From Streptacidiphilus fuscans (GTDB taxonomy: Bacteria > Actinomycetota > Actinomycetes > Streptomycetales > Streptomycetaceae): a stretch of DNA of 64,000 nt. The notes beneath the pieces are model-generated. The model was given only the letters and a program-made list of their open reading frames with translations, made no database searches and had not been told where the DNA came from. The position numbers and the translations under genes are program-made. Below are positions 8,087-16,078 of the stretch, piece by piece. The stretch lies in NCBI RefSeq assembly GCF_015690355.1, contig NZ_JADPRT010000006.1, forward strand, positions 180,003-244,002, written 5' to 3'. Each line of letters opens with the position of its first letter. The first letter of the stretch is position 1.

Positions 8087-9499
8087 TCAGTGCTGCACGC
8101 CGCTCGACAGCGAGAAGTCCGCGAAGTCCGCGTGCGTGGTCACCTTGGGACCCCAGCTGGTGTCGTGGCCGCCGTAGAAGGTGGAGAAGAAGACCCCACT
8201 GAACGGGATCGACCCGATCCCCGAGGCCGCACCGGAGAAGGACGCCGCCTGGTTGCCGTCCAGCCAGACCGTCACGTCGCCCGTGCTGCGGTTGACCAGC
8301 TGCTCCACGGTGTGCCAGTTACCGTCGGCGAGCCACTTCCAGTCGCCGACGCCGAGGTCCACGCCGTAGCCGGTGGGGCCGGAGTTGGTGGGCGTGTAGA
8401 GGTAGACCTCGCCGTTGTTCGGGGCGGCGCTGGTGCCGCGCCACATGTACCGCGTCGACCAGCCGTTTCCGTGGTTGCCGCCGGACTCCTGGCCGATCTG
8501 GCCGCCGTAGAGGCCGGGCAGCTTGCCCGCCTTGCCCCAGTCGTACCCGGACGGGAACTTGACGCTGTACTTGAGGTCGAGCGTGCTGCCGTTGGCAAGT
8601 GCGCTGCCGCCGCTCAGCGAGCTCAGCTGGGTGTAGAACTGGCCGCCGCCGGGGTTCGGGCAGTCGGTGCACGAGTTGGCCGAGGAGCCCGCGCCGTAGG
8701 TCACCTGGAGCGCGCTGCCGTCACCGGGCGCGGACGAGTCGGAGATCTCCTGGAGCTGCGCCTGCCCCCACGCGCCGGTGGAGGTCCAACCCCAGGCCGA
8801 CTTCCACGCGCTGGAACCGTAGCCGGTGAACTGCCCCGTCCAGGCAGCCTGGTTGCCGCTGCCGGTCGAGGTCGCGGACGGGGTGGGCGACGGCGTCGCA
8901 CTCGCCGAAGCGGAGGCCGAGGCAGAAGCGGAGGCGCTGGCCGACGCGCTCGCAGACGAGCTCGGCGTCCCGGTCGGGGTGCCCGCGCTGCCGAAGACCT
9001 CGAACTCGTCCACGGTGAAGCCGGCGTTGCCCGCGTAGTGCTCGCCGTAGATCTCGATCCAGCGGGTGCTGACCCCGCTGGGCAGGGCCACCGTCTCGGT
9101 GCCGCCGGTTCCGGCGGTGACGGCGGTCTGGGTGTGCCAGGTCGTGCCGTCCGGAGAGGTGCGGATCTTGAAGGAGGTGCCGTAGCCGCTCCCCCAGACC
9201 ACGGTGACGTGGTCGACGGCCTGGGTCGAGCCGAGGTCGACCTTGAGCTCCTGCAGCGTCGCAGGGGCGCTCTGCCACGCCGTCGCGGTGTTGCAGTCGG
9301 TGGCGTTGCCCGGAGCGCTGCCGCTCGCCGTGGTGGTGGCCGTGGTCGCGGCGCCGCAGGCGAGGTCTCCGGGAACGGCAGCGGCCGACGAGGCGGACGA
9401 GGTGCCGGCTAAGGCGAGCGCGGCGGTCCCGCTCAACGCCACGGCGACCGCGCCGGCCAGGGTGAGGGGGACGAGTCGACGGGAACGATGGGAGGTCAT
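8087..9499 (-). CDS. secreted PL14-like polysaccharide lyase with F5/8-type carbohydrate-binding domain
   Basis: A 470-aa secreted protein in three parts. After a Sec-type signal (residues 1 to about 40) comes an F5/8 type C/CBM32-like domain (about 48-172: LQELKVDLGSTQAVDHVTV, RWIEIYGEHY). A Ser-Ala repeat linker (about 178-212) follows. The C-terminal domain (about 215-470) has the PL14-type strands KFPSGYDWGKAGKLPGLYGG, WSTRYMWRG and FFSTFYGGHD. PL14 enzymes act on alginate or glucuronan, so uronate polymers are the likely substrate. It is divergent from the sugar permease at 9882, and a perfect GTTCA-N6-TGAAC palindrome lies between them. Enzyme activity is inferred from domain resemblance, and the active-site residues were not identified with certainty. 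Confidence 0.8.
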   Translation of the reverse strand: MTSHRSRRLVPLTLAGAVAVALSGTAALALAGTSSASSAAAVPGDLACGAATTATTTASGSAPGNATDCNTATAWQSAPATLQELKVDLGSTQAVDHVTVVWGSGYGTSFKIRTSPDGTTWHTQTAVTAGTGGTETVALPSGVSTRWIEIYGEHYAGNAGFTVDEFEVFGSAGTPTGTPSSSASASASASASASASASASATPSPTPSATSTGSGNQAAWTGQFTGYGSSAWKSAWGWTSTGAWGQAQLQEISDSSAPGDGSALQVTYGAGSSANSCTDCPNPGGGQFYTQLSSLSGGSALANGSTLDLKYSVKFPSGYDWGKAGKLPGLYGGQIGQESGGNHGNGWSTRYMWRGTSAAPNNGEVYLYTPTNSGPTGYGVDLGVGDWKWLADGNWHTVEQLVNRSTGDVTVWLDGNQAASFSGAASGIGSIPFSGVFFSTFYGGHDTSWGPKVTTHADFADFSLSSGVQH

Positions 9500-9881
9500 C
9501 GGACTTCTGACTCCTTTTCATGGGGTCGGGCGCCCGGCCAACGGGCCTGGGCCGGTCCTGACGAAGCGTGGGAATCATCGTGGGCAGCGGGGCCGGGCAG
9601 GGGCAATCGTCAGAACGTCAAGGAATGGCAAAGTTGTTCGTCATTTCGATTGCAGTTCAGAATCGTGAACCGACATATGCCTAGCAAGAACCCTGACCGG
9701 AACATTCCGACGCCCCGCTGATCTCGAATGTGGACAGGACCCTTGACCACGCCCACTGACGGAGCTTCAATCCCCGAGCGGCACCCCGTCGCCACCACGC
9801 CACGGCCAACGGCCCGGACCGGTCCTGCGAAGCGCGCCACGACCATCCACCGGACCCCGCTCCGAGACGAGGCGATCCCGC
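9500..9881. promoter_or_regulatory. divergent regulatory region between PL14-like lyase and sugar permease
   Basis: A 382-base gap without a supportable gene. Its centre (about 9600-9700) is clearly richer in A and T than the flanks and carries the GTTCA-N6-TGAAC palindrome at 9655-9670. On the + strand TTGCAG (9650-9655) followed 18 bases later by CATATG (9674-9679) could be a promoter whose spacer is filled by the palindrome. A second, unrelated perfect palindrome CGGAA-CA-TTCCG lies at 9698-9709. Short reading frames in the rest lack ribosome sites. Confidence 0.55.
9655..9670. promoter_or_regulatory. candidate IclR operator, perfect GTTCA-N6-TGAAC
   Basis: GTTCA (9655-9659), six bases, TGAAC (9666-9670): all ten half-site bases fit. 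It serves the divergent pair of PL14-like lyase and sugar permease. The same palindrome recurs at the other divergent promoters of the uronate locus, including next to the iclR gene. Assignment to that IclR protein is an inference from this distribution. Confidence 0.65.
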
Positions 9882-11279
9882 ATGACCCAGGCCACCGCGT
9901 CCGCATCCTCCCCACCGTCCCCCGGCCGAGGGACAGTCACCCGCAGAGTCAGCCCAACCACCCTCTACGTCTTCGGCGCACTGGGCGGCATCCTCTTCGG
10001 CTACGACCTCGGCGTCATCGCCGGGATCCTGGTCGTCATCTCCAAGGCCTGGAACCTGTCAGGCTTCGACAAGGGCGTGGTCACCGCCAGCCTCTCCGTC
10101 GGCGCGATGGTCGGCGCGGGCCTCGCCGCCCGGCTGACCAGCAGGGTCGGCCGCCGCCGGACCATCATGGTGGCGGGCGGCGTGGTCATCGTCGGCACCG
10201 TCGCCTGCGCGCTGGCCCCGGGCTACGGCGCGCTGGTCGGCTTCCGGACCGTGCTCGGCCTCGGCATCGGGCTCTCCTCGGCGACCGTGCCCACCTACCT
10301 CTCCGAGCTGGCGCCCGCCCGGATCCGCGGCGCGATGGGATCGCTCAACCAGATCTTCATCGTCAGCGGCATCCTGATCGCCTTCCTGGTGGACTACTGG
10401 CTGCAGCCGCACGCGCTGTGGCGGTGGATGTTCGCCGGCGCGCTGGTCCCGGCGCTGGTGCTGGTCATCGGCCTCACCTTCCTGCCGGAGACGCCGCGTT
10501 GGCTGCTCAACCTGGGCCGCGAGGACGAGGCCCGCGCCGTGCTGGCGAGCACGCACCCCGCCGACGAGATCGACGCCGAGCTCGCCTCGATCCGCCAGGT
10601 GATCCGCCTCGACAGCGAGCAGACCTACCGCATCCGTGACCTGTTGCAGCCCTGGGTGCGGCCGATGCTGCTGGTGGCACTGCTGCTGGCGGTCGGTCAG
10701 CAGTTCAGCGGCGTCAACGCGATCAACGCCTACTTCCCGACCATGCTGGTCTCGCTCGGCTTCACCGCCAACACCGCACTGCTCTCCGCCATCGTCCTGG
10801 GCGTCACCAAGCTGGCGTTCACCGCCTGGGTCGTCTTCGTGGTCGACCGCTGGGGGCGCAAGCCACTGCTGCTGATCGGCAACGTGGTCATGGTGGTCAC
10901 CCTGGCACTCACCGGTTTTGTGGTGCTCAACGTCCACGACAAGGGCACCCTCGGCACGCTGACGGTCATTCTGCTCGTGCTCTACCTCGCCGGCTACGAG
11001 CTGGGCTGGGGCGCGGTGGTCTGGGTGATGATGTCCGAGGTCTTCCCGCTCAAGGCGCGCGGCGCGGGCATGGGCGTGGGCGCGGTCGTGCTCTGGGCGG
11101 CGACCGGACTGATCACCGCGATCTTCCCGATCATGTCGGACAACAACCATCTCGGCATCGGGAAGTCGATGTACGTCTTCGCGGCCATCAACCTGGTGCT
11201 GTTCCTGCTGGTCAAGCGGCTGGTGCCGGAGACCAAGGGCCGCAGCCTGGAGCAGATCGAACTGGGCCTGCGCGGCTGA
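9882..11279 (+). CDS. sugar porter family MFS transporter
   Basis: A 465-aa member of the MFS sugar porter family with 12 predicted membrane helices. Family signatures are present: GGILFGYDLGVIAG in helix 1, SRVGRRRT in the loop between helices 2 and 3, PETPRW after helix 6, QQFSGVNAINAY in helix 7, and PETKGRSLEQIE at the C-terminus. These proteins are proton symporters or facilitators for hexoses, pentoses, inositol or uronates. Placed beside a secreted uronate-polymer lyase and one gene away from the uronate oxidation genes, it probably imports the released sugar or uronic acid. The ATG at 9882 is followed by a short cytoplasmic Ser/Pro tail before helix 1. Confidence 0.9.
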   Translation: MTQATASASSPPSPGRGTVTRRVSPTTLYVFGALGGILFGYDLGVIAGILVVISKAWNLSGFDKGVVTASLSVGAMVGAGLAARLTSRVGRRRTIMVAGGVVIVGTVACALAPGYGALVGFRTVLGLGIGLSSATVPTYLSELAPARIRGAMGSLNQIFIVSGILIAFLVDYWLQPHALWRWMFAGALVPALVLVIGLTFLPETPRWLLNLGREDEARAVLASTHPADEIDAELASIRQVIRLDSEQTYRIRDLLQPWVRPMLLVALLLAVGQQFSGVNAINAYFPTMLVSLGFTANTALLSAIVLGVTKLAFTAWVVFVVDRWGRKPLLLIGNVVMVVTLALTGFVVLNVHDKGTLGTLTVILLVLYLAGYELGWGAVVWVMMSEVFPLKARGAGMGVGAVVLWAATGLITAIFPIMSDNNHLGIGKSMYVFAAINLVLFLLVKRLVPETKGRSLEQIELGLRG

Positions 11280-11292
11280 CGCCGGGCAGCGC

Positions 11293-11327
11293 GAAGGGGG
11301 ACGGACCGTCACGGTCCGTCCCCCTTC
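11293..11327. terminator. bidirectional terminator between sugar permease and aldehyde dehydrogenase
   Basis: A 15-bp perfect stem (11293-11307 with 11313-11327), arms GAAGGGGGACGGACC and GGTCCGTCCCCCTTC, closes a 5-base loop. It sits between two convergent genes, 14 bases after the permease stop and 8 bases beyond the dehydrogenase stop. The run of C/T or A/G at the stem base gives a weak tract in either direction, as is usual in high-GC genomes. Confidence 0.85.
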
Positions 11328-11334
11328 GGACACG

Positions 11335-12819
11335 TCAGCGCAGCTCGGACGGCAGCAGCTCCGCCGGGACGTCCTGGTACGCCACCGGCACCAGCCAGCG
11401 GTCGATGGCCGCGGCGCCGACGGAGGTGTGCGCCGGGCTGGTGGAGGCCGGGAAAGGGCCGCCGTGGTGCTGGGCATGGGACACCGCGACGCCGGTGGGC
11501 CAGCCGTTGACCACCAGCCGCCCCGCACGCCGTGCGGCCACGGGGAGCAACGCGCGGGCCTCGTCGAGGTCCTCCGGCGTCTCCCGGTCCAGCTGGACGC
11601 TGACGGTCAGGCTGCCCTCGACCTCCGCGAGCCGGGCCCGGGTGCGCTCGGGGTCGCCGTCGACCACGACGACGCCGACCGGACCGAACCGCTCCTGCCC
11701 GAAGACCTCGGGCGCACGGTCGTACGTCTCGCCGTCGATCGCGAAGACCGTGGGCGTCGCGGCCCACGGCCCCTTGCCGGGGCGGCCCTCGGCCAGCACC
11801 CGCACGTCGTCCCGGCCCCGCAGCTCGGCGACGGCGTCCGACCACGCGTCGTGGATCCGGGCGGAGAGCATCGGGCCTCCGTCGGTCCCCGCGACCGAGT
11901 CGGCCAGGGCACCGAGCAGTGACGGGTCGTCAGGAACGAACATCAGCCCGGGGTTGGTGCAGAACTGGCCGACCCCCTGGGTCAGCGAGGTGGCGTAGCC
12001 GGAGGCCACCTTCGCCGCCTCCCCTCGGGCCGCGCCCGGGAGGACGACGACGGGGTTGACCGAGCCGAGCTCGCCGTGGAACGGGATCGGCACCGGGCGC
12101 TCGGCACAGAGCTTGGCCAGCGCCAGGCCACCGCGCGTGGAGCCGGTGAACCCGACGGCGGTGACGGCCGGATGCGCGATCACGGCGGCCCCGGCCGCGA
12201 AGCCGTACACGACGTCGAAGACCGGCGGCGCACCGGCGTCCGCGAGCGCGGCCTTGACCAGCTCGGCGGTGCGCCGCGAGGTCCCGGGGTGGGCCTCGTG
12301 CGCCTTGACCACCACCGGGCATCCGGCGGCCAGGGCTGACGCGGTGTCACCACCGGCCACGGAGAAGGCGAAGGGGAAGTTGGACGCGGCGAAGACGGCG
12401 ACCAGGCCGGTCGGCTGCTTGACCCGGCGCAGGTCGGGACGGCCCTCGGCGGCGGGCTCGACGACCCGGCCCAGATACGCGCCCTCGCGCACCACCTCGG
12501 CGAAGAGCCGCAGTTGCCCGGTGGTGCGGGCGACCTCGCCGGTCAGCCGCGGCAGGCCGAGCGCGGTCTCCGCGTCCGCGAGCGCGGCGAGCTCCTCGCT
12601 GTGGGCGTCCAGCGCGGCGGCGACCGCCTCCAGGGCGCGGGCCCGGTCCTCGCGCGAGGCCCCCGCCCAGGCGGACGCGGTCGCGTCCAGGGCGGCGCAG
12701 ATCCGGTCGACCTCGGCGGCGGAGGTCGCCGGCACGGGCGCGCCGACCGGCTCCCCGGTGCGCGGGTCGTACCCCTGGACGGGCGGTTCCTCGTCGGTCC
12801 GGGACGTGCTGTTGGTCAT
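11335..12819 (-). CDS. alpha-ketoglutarate semialdehyde dehydrogenase (aldehyde dehydrogenase family)
   Basis: A 494-aa NAD(P)-dependent aldehyde dehydrogenase that should oxidise 2,5-dioxopentanoate (alpha-ketoglutarate semialdehyde) to 2-oxoglutarate, the last step of oxidative uronate breakdown. The nucleophile is the Cys of GVGQFCTNPG (about 286) and the general base the Glu of FHGELGSVNPV (about 250). Also visible are the cofactor region GFTGSTRGG and the FGQERFGP motif. The sequence style (ASNFPFAFSVAGGDTASAL, HEAHPGTSR) is that of the class III semialdehyde dehydrogenase group. The ATG at 12819 has GAGGAGA about 8 bases upstream. It follows the uronate dehydrogenase gene by 52 bases, so both are probably one operon. 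Confidence 0.88.
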   Translation of the reverse strand: MTNSTSRTDEEPPVQGYDPRTGEPVGAPVPATSAAEVDRICAALDATASAWAGASREDRARALEAVAAALDAHSEELAALADAETALGLPRLTGEVARTTGQLRLFAEVVREGAYLGRVVEPAAEGRPDLRRVKQPTGLVAVFAASNFPFAFSVAGGDTASALAAGCPVVVKAHEAHPGTSRRTAELVKAALADAGAPPVFDVVYGFAAGAAVIAHPAVTAVGFTGSTRGGLALAKLCAERPVPIPFHGELGSVNPVVVLPGAARGEAAKVASGYATSLTQGVGQFCTNPGLMFVPDDPSLLGALADSVAGTDGGPMLSARIHDAWSDAVAELRGRDDVRVLAEGRPGKGPWAATPTVFAIDGETYDRAPEVFGQERFGPVGVVVVDGDPERTRARLAEVEGSLTVSVQLDRETPEDLDEARALLPVAARRAGRLVVNGWPTGVAVSHAQHHGGPFPASTSPAHTSVGAAAIDRWLVPVAYQDVPAELLPSELR

Positions 12820-12838
12820 CGCAGGTGTCTCCTCAGTG

Positions 12839-12894
12839 CCGGTCGGGTCTGGGCCGGTCAAGCCGGTCGGGTCAGGGCCGGTCGAGCCGGTCGG
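12839..12894. repeat. 24-bp direct repeats between uronate dehydrogenase and aldehyde dehydrogenase
   Basis: Two near-identical 24-bp units (12839-12862 and 12863-12886, two mismatches) and the start of a third fill the operon gap and run into the last codons of the uronate dehydrogenase. The unit is GC-rich and repeats CCGGTC. It may come from replication slippage and could form alternating stems in the mRNA. No function is evident. Confidence 0.7.
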
Positions 12895-13696
12895 CGTCGA
12901 GATCGGGGAAGGTGAACTGGCCGCCCAGGTAACGGTAGACCGGGTCGTCGGCGGGCGGCTCGCCGTGCGCGGCCAGGATCTTCTCGGCGTAGACCTCGGC
13001 GTCGTCGGTGGGCCGGTAGCCGAGGGCCCGCGCCTCCTCCAGCGAGACCCAACCGCCGCGCGTGTTGGGCGAGACGCCGTAGACGATCCGGAAGCCCGGC
13101 TCGGGCGCGGCGAGGCTGGCCTCCAGCAGCCGGGCGCAGTCGTCCGGGGAGAGCCAGGTGGACAGCGCACGCGGGTTGGGCGGCTCGGGGAAGCAGGTCA
13201 TGATCCGGATGCAGATCACGTCGAGCCCGTAGCGGTGGTGGTAGAGCGCGCCGAGCGCCTCGCCCGCGACCTTGGAGACGCCGTAGTAGGTGTCGGGCAA
13301 CGGCGGCGTGTCGGCGGTGAGCGGGTACTCGTCCGGGGTGTGGAAGCCCACCGCGTGGTTGGAGGAGGCGAACACGACGCGTGGCACTCCGGCGCGTCGG
13401 GCGGCCTCGAAGACGGTGTAGGTGCCGTGGATGTTGACGTCCATGATCTGCTGCCACGGCGCCTCGAGCGAGTGCCCGCCGAGGTGGATCACCGCGTCCA
13501 CTCCGGCGCAGGCCGCCTCCATCGCGGCCATGTCGGTGACCGACGCGTGAACCAGCTCCTCGGCGCCGTCCCCGGCCTCGCCGGGGGCGAGCGGTTGGAT
13601 GTCGAGCAGCCGGAGCACGCGGTCGGGACGGGCCAGCCGGGGACGGATCAGGGTGCCCACGCCGCCTGCGGCGCCGGTGATGAGAATGCGGGACAA
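12872..13696 (-). CDS. udh: uronate dehydrogenase (NAD-dependent epimerase/dehydratase family)
   Basis: A 274-aa extended SDR that should oxidise D-glucuronate and/or D-galacturonate to the aldaro-lactone with NAD+, the entry step of the oxidative uronate pathway. The N-terminus ILITGAAGGVGTLIRPRL carries the GxxGxxG motif. An acidic residue in LLDIQPL fits NAD preference. The catalytic pair is in TYYGVSKVAGE, with HLGGHS and FASSNHAVGFH as further family marks. The length matches known Udh proteins (about 265-275 aa). I chose the TTG at 13696 because GGGAGAG lies just upstream and the protein then starts as the family does. The ATG at 13744 lacks a ribosome site. It heads the operon with the aldehyde dehydrogenase. 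Confidence 0.86.
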   Translation of the reverse strand: MSRILITGAAGGVGTLIRPRLARPDRVLRLLDIQPLAPGEAGDGAEELVHASVTDMAAMEAACAGVDAVIHLGGHSLEAPWQQIMDVNIHGTYTVFEAARRAGVPRVVFASSNHAVGFHTPDEYPLTADTPPLPDTYYGVSKVAGEALGALYHHRYGLDVICIRIMTCFPEPPNPRALSTWLSPDDCARLLEASLAAPEPGFRIVYGVSPNTRGGWVSLEEARALGYRPTDDAEVYAEKILAAHGEPPADDPVYRYLGGQFTFPDLDADRLDRP

Positions 13697-13782
13697 GGTC
13701 TCTCCCTCGCACTGCCGGTTCTGCGTCGTCTCGGTTCCGCCCATGCTCACAGAAGATCAGGGCGTTCACAATCCCAATCGCT

Positions 13783-13798
13783 GATCATGTATATGAAC
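13783..13798. promoter_or_regulatory. candidate IclR operator, GATCA-N6-TGAAC
   Basis: Nine of ten half-site bases match the GTTCA-N6-TGAAC palindrome. It lies 87 bases upstream of the uronate dehydrogenase TTG. A partial copy of the surrounding sequence (CTGATCATGTATATG at 13781) recurs 80 bases away as CTGATTATGTATGTG at 13861. It forms a pair with the site at 13844, with centres 61 bp apart, about six helix turns. Confidence 0.6.
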
Positions 13799-13807
13799 AT
13801 CTATGCC

Positions 13808-13837
13808 TTGACCCGGGTCGAACGGCGAGCTTACGCT
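13808..13837 (+). promoter_or_regulatory. candidate promoter of the 5-dehydro-4-deoxyglucarate dehydratase operon
   Basis: TTGACC at 13808-13813 and TACGCT at 13832-13837, separated by 18 bases, resemble a vegetative actinomycete promoter (TTGAC; TANNNT). The start point would fall near 13844, exactly on the operator at 13844-13859. That is the arrangement expected for repression by blocking of initiation. No start-site data are available. Confidence 0.5.
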
Positions 13838-13843
13838 TCCCGC

Positions 13844-13859
13844 GTTCATGTCCATGTAC
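13844..13859. promoter_or_regulatory. candidate IclR operator, GTTCA-N6-TGTAC
   Basis: Nine of ten bases match the GTTCA-N6-TGAAC palindrome. It overlaps the predicted transcription start of the dehydratase operon and lies about 90 bases upstream of its GTG. Two further TGGCCCGCT direct repeats follow at about 13875-13900. Confidence 0.6.
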
Positions 13860-13949
13860 GCTGATTATGTATGTGGCCCGCTAGGTATATGGCCCGCTGC
13901 GCCCCCAGTGCCGGTGAAGCCGCCCAGTGAAGCGAAGGGAACCGCGACC

Positions 13950-14885
13950 GTGCCCTCTCCCTCCCGTCAGCCCTTGGCCGCCCGCCTCGACGGGCTGCTC
14001 TTTTTTCCGGTCACCGCCTTCGACGACTCCGGCGCCTTCGACCCGGTCGGCTACCAGGGACACGTGGAGGCGCGACTGGAGGACAGTCCCGCCGCCGTCT
14101 TCGCCGCCTGCGGAACCGGGGAGTTCCCGGCCCTCGCGCCCGCCGAGTACGAGCAGGTGCTGCGCGTCGCCGTGCGCGCGACGGCCGGCCGGGTGCCCGT
14201 CATCGGCGGCACCGGCTACGGCACCGCACTCGCCCTCGACTACGCCCGCGCCGCCGAACGCGCGGGCGCGGACGGCCTGCTGGTGCTGCCCCCGTACAGC
14301 GCCGACGGCGGCCAGGACGGCCTGCTGCGCCACTACTCCGCCCTCGCCGCCGCGACCCCGCTCGACCTGGTCCTGTACCAGCGCGACCAGGTGGCCTTCA
14401 CCCCGGACACCGTCGCCGAGCTGGCAGCGGTGCCCAACATCGTCGGTTTCAAGGACGGGCGCGGCGACCTGGACCTGATGCTCCGCATCGTCAGCGCGGT
14501 GCGCACCTCCGGCGCGGACGAGGACTTCCTCTTCTTCAACGGGATGCCCACCGCCGAGATGACGCAGCAGGCCTACCGCGCGATCGGGGTGCCGCTCTAC
14601 TCCTCCGCCGTCTTCTGCTTCGCCCCCGACCTCGCCCTCGCCTTCCACCGCGCGCTGGAGAAGGGCGACACGGCCACCCTCACCACGCTCACCGACGTGC
14701 TGCTCCGCCCGTACGTCGAGCTGCGCCGCCAACGGCCGGGCTACGCCGTGTCCCTGGTGAAGGCCGCGACGCGCGCCGCCGGGCACGCCGTGGGCGGCGT
14801 CCGCGCCCCGCTGACCGAGCCGGAGCCCGAGCACCTGCGCATCCTCCAGGACCTGCTCGCGCGCGCCCGCCAGGCGCTCGGATGA
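13950..14885 (+). CDS. kdgD: 5-dehydro-4-deoxyglucarate dehydratase
   Basis: A 311-aa member of the DHDPS/NAL class I aldolase family. It should convert 5-dehydro-4-deoxy-D-glucarate to 2,5-dioxopentanoate with loss of water and CO2. The N-terminus GLLFFPVTAFDDSGAFD and the block VFAACGTGEFPAL are typical of this subgroup. The Schiff-base Lys is in VGFKDGRGD and the conserved Tyr in LDLVLYQRDQ. The GTG at 13950 has AAGGGA upstream and gives the usual length of about 305-315 aa. The upstream in-frame codons run through the operator and were excluded. The last bases overlap the next gene as ATGA, so the two are translationally coupled. Confidence 0.9.
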   Translation: MPSPSRQPLAARLDGLLFFPVTAFDDSGAFDPVGYQGHVEARLEDSPAAVFAACGTGEFPALAPAEYEQVLRVAVRATAGRVPVIGGTGYGTALALDYARAAERAGADGLLVLPPYSADGGQDGLLRHYSALAAATPLDLVLYQRDQVAFTPDTVAELAAVPNIVGFKDGRGDLDLMLRIVSAVRTSGADEDFLFFNGMPTAEMTQQAYRAIGVPLYSSAVFCFAPDLALAFHRALEKGDTATLTTLTDVLLRPYVELRRQRPGYAVSLVKAATRAAGHAVGGVRAPLTEPEPEHLRILQDLLARARQALG

Positions 14886-16045
14886 GCGCCGCGACGCCCG
14901 CCGGCGCCTACCTCTACCCGTGGGACGTCGTCGGCGACCCCGGCTGCGCGGAGCGGGTGGCCGAGCTCGGCGTCCGCCGCGTCGCGGTGGCCGCCGCGTA
15001 CCACACGGTCCGCGCGCTGACGCCGCGTCACCCCGACCACCGGGTCGTCACCGCGGACCACTCGGCGGTCTACTACCGCCTGGATCCGGCTCGTTGGGCG
15101 GACGCCGACGGCCTGCGGCCCGTGGCGGCGTCCTGGGCGCCCGCCGGGGCGTTCGAGCAGGCCGCGGCGACGCTCGCCGACGCCGGCCTGGAGGTCTACG
15201 GCTGGGTGGTGCTGGCCCACAACCAGCGACTGGGCTCGCTCCGTCCGGACGCCGCGGTGGTCAACGCCTACGGCGACCGCTATCCGTGGGCGCTGTGCAC
15301 GGCCGCTCCGGCGGTCCGCCGGTACGCCGCGACGCTGGCCGCGGAGACGGCCGCGCTGCCGCACCTTTCGGGCCTGGAGCTGGAGTCGTGCGGCTGGTAC
15401 GGCTTCGACCACCTGCACGCCCATGACAAGACCTCCGGGGTCGCCCTGCCGCCCGCCGCCCGGCTGCTCTTCTCGCTCTGCTTCTGCGGCCCCTGCGCGG
15501 ACGCCTACGCCGCCCACGGCGCGGACCCCGACGCGCTGCGTCACGCCGTCCGAGAGTCCCTGGACGGGGTCTTCTCCGGCCAGGCGCGGGACGCGACGCT
15601 GCCGCCCGAACTCGCCGACGTGGTACGGCGGATGCGCATCGCCACGGCCACCGCCTTCCGCGCCGAGGTGCTGGACGCCGTGCGGGCCGAGCGGCCAGGG
15701 CTGCCCGTGCTGCTGCACACCCACCCCGACCCGCTCGCCTTCGGGGCCAACCCGGGCGCCGAACCGGCGACGCTCCACGCCACCGCCGACGGCGCGGTGC
15801 TGCAGTGCCCGGTCCGCTCCCCGGCCGCGTTGGACGCGGTCCGGGCGCAGGCAGCGCCCGGCAGGCGGGTCGTCGCCACCGTCACGGCGCTGCGCGGCAT
15901 GGGGGCGGACCTGGACGACCTGCCCGCGTGGTGCGCCGACCTCGTCGCCGCGGGCGCCACTGAACTGCGCTTCTACCACGCCGGGCTGGCCTCGGCGGCG
16001 GACCTGCGCGCGGTCCGCGCGGCGGTGGCCGGAGTCAACCCCTGA
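14882..16045 (+). CDS. uncharacterised protein coupled to kdgD, possible glycosidase-like TIM barrel
   Basis: A 387-aa, Ala-rich soluble protein that I cannot assign to a named family. Its ATG overlaps the kdgD stop (ATGA). It begins GAYLYPWDVVGDPGCAERVAELGV, reminiscent of TIM-barrel glycosidase-like proteins. Notable motifs are LSGLELESCGWYGFDHLHAHDK (around 160-180), with candidate acidic catalytic residues, and a Cys cluster, SLCFCGPCADAY (around 197-208). Late strands look like barrel strands (PVLLHTHPDP; ATELRFYHAGL). No signal peptide is present, so it would act inside the cell. Its place in the uronate operon suggests a role in sugar or oligosaccharide processing, for example supplying free uronate, but this is inference. 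Confidence 0.75.
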   Translation: MSAATPAGAYLYPWDVVGDPGCAERVAELGVRRVAVAAAYHTVRALTPRHPDHRVVTADHSAVYYRLDPARWADADGLRPVAASWAPAGAFEQAAATLADAGLEVYGWVVLAHNQRLGSLRPDAAVVNAYGDRYPWALCTAAPAVRRYAATLAAETAALPHLSGLELESCGWYGFDHLHAHDKTSGVALPPAARLLFSLCFCGPCADAYAAHGADPDALRHAVRESLDGVFSGQARDATLPPELADVVRRMRIATATAFRAEVLDAVRAERPGLPVLLHTHPDPLAFGANPGAEPATLHATADGAVLQCPVRSPAALDAVRAQAAPGRRVVATVTALRGMGADLDDLPAWCADLVAAGATELRFYHAGLASAADLRAVRAAVAGVNP

Positions 16046-16065
16046 CCACCGCCGCGCGCGGATCT

Positions 16066-16078
16066 TGACGGACCGTCA
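16066..16078. terminator. short hairpin between convergent genes
   Basis: TGACGG-A-CCGTCA overlaps the stop codon of the dehydratase gene on the - strand and lies 21 bases after the + strand stop. The stem is short and no T tract follows, so termination is uncertain. Confidence 0.35.
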
